15,080 nucleotides of DNA, from the NCBI GenBank assembly GCA_013815395.1, contig JACDGH010000026.1, positions 1 to 15,080 of the forward strand. Direction: 5' to 3'. Source of the stretch: Parachlamydiaceae bacterium (GTDB lineage: Bacteria > Chlamydiota > Chlamydiia > Chlamydiales > Parachlamydiaceae). This document shows, in pieces, positions 14,671 to 15,080 of the stretch (position 1 is the stretch's first letter; each line of letters opens with the position of its first letter). Made by a program: the position numbers and the translations under genes. Under the pieces are notes generated by a model, which searched no databases, was not told the DNA's origin, and saw only the letters and a list, made by a program, of their open reading frames with translations.

Positions 14671-15080
14671 TAGATGGCAATTCTATTTTTATATCTTGAT
14701 CAATGTTCGATTCAATTAGCGGTTCTAAAAGAACCTCATCATCCGAATTATAAAGTCCATAAGGTCCATATGGCTGATTCTCATTGATAATAAAAAAACT
14801 CTGGGAGGTGCTTCCACATTCCGTTGTTCCAGTAACTCTTACAGCAATAGTGCCGATATCCCCTATAATCCCATGGATAATACCTGAATGAGGGTTGATA
14901 AAGAAGTTTTCCGGCAATCCTTCCGCTGTAAATCTCATGGTGTGTCCATTTCGATCAAAGAACGCAGAGGTGTCGATTGGAAAAGAGGTCTGGTCCGGTA
15001 TTGTTACGGAAGTTGGCGCGCTGCACACTGGTTTATTTGAATTATGATGAGGTTTAGGGGGGGGGGGACATTTTTCAAAT
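14654..15080 (-). CDS. Ig-like-domain protein, 3' part, with C11 tract in frame
   Basis: Only the C-terminal end is in the window; the frame stays open to the right edge, so a GTG at 15028 need not be the true start. Reading from the edge the peptide is FEKCPPPPKPHH..., a proline-rich linker in which the prolines come from eleven consecutive C residues (15067-15057 on the minus strand). It continues into one domain with DRNGHTMRFTAEGLPENF, INPHSGIIHG and a TGTTECGSTSQSFFI strand, the signature layout of putative-Ig/cadherin-like domains of bacterial surface proteins (He_PIG type). An acidic tail of about 40 residues ends in STPFI. The domain type suggests an extracytoplasmic adhesion or structural role, but no signal peptide or anchor can be seen here. 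The stop codon lies inside the 160-bp palindrome, so the last few residues may be supplied by that element. Confidence 0.65.
   Translation of the reverse strand, partial: FEKCPPPPKPHHNSNKPVCSAPTSVTIPDQTSFPIDTSAFFDRNGHTMRFTAEGLPENFFINPHSGIIHGIIGDIGTIAVRVTGTTECGSTSQSFFIINENQPYGPYGLYNSDDEVLLEPLIESNIDQDIKIELPSSTPFI

Overview
The window looks like part of the chromosome of an environmental chlamydia (Parachlamydiaceae-like, an amoeba symbiont). This is inferred from three things: a giant protein of the DUF3638 kind, which is shared between protists or fungi and intracellular bacteria; an adjacent pair of a P-type metal ATPase and a VIT/CCC1-like membrane protein, which resembles the CT727-CT728 pair I recall from Chlamydia trachomatis; and moderately AT-rich DNA with homopolymeric tracts and palindromic intergenic repeats. 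No rRNA, tRNA, CRISPR array or transposase gene is visible.

Layout. Bases 1-395 carry no convincing gene: a nest of inverted repeats (1-131, 132-179, 202-217), then an AT-rich leader with a possible -10 box. Bases 396-11402 (+) are one uninterrupted 3668-codon gene. Its C-terminal third has helicase-superfamily-2-like ATP-binding motifs (MASGKSS at residues 2578-2584, DEID at 2718-2721, and a DLAHTTGAD...QGVWRLR block at 3181-3219), matching the DUF3638 family. Its N-terminal half has a possible cysteine-protease-like box (Q774 ... C779) and a 33-residue tandem duplication. Convergent to it, on the minus strand, is a two-gene metal operon: a VIT-like protein (14323 to 13517) followed 12 bases later by a P1B-4-type ATPase (13504 to 11489) with SPC and HEGGT motifs. 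Upstream of that operon lie a perfect 17-bp inverted repeat and a roughly 160-bp imperfect palindrome. The right edge holds the 3' end of an Ig-like-domain protein gene (minus strand) whose frame runs through an 11-base C tract.

How it fits together. The ATPase and VIT-like protein probably handle transition metal ions, plausibly iron, cobalt or manganese, at the inner membrane, and may be controlled from the inverted repeat. The giant protein is probably a cytosolic or secreted ATPase, possibly with ubiquitin-related activity; it lacks a signal peptide. The right-edge gene looks like a possible phase-variable extracytoplasmic protein. The most interesting items are the C11 tract, the giant multi-domain protein with its putative protease box, and the palindromes that overlap gene ends and the metal operon's upstream region.
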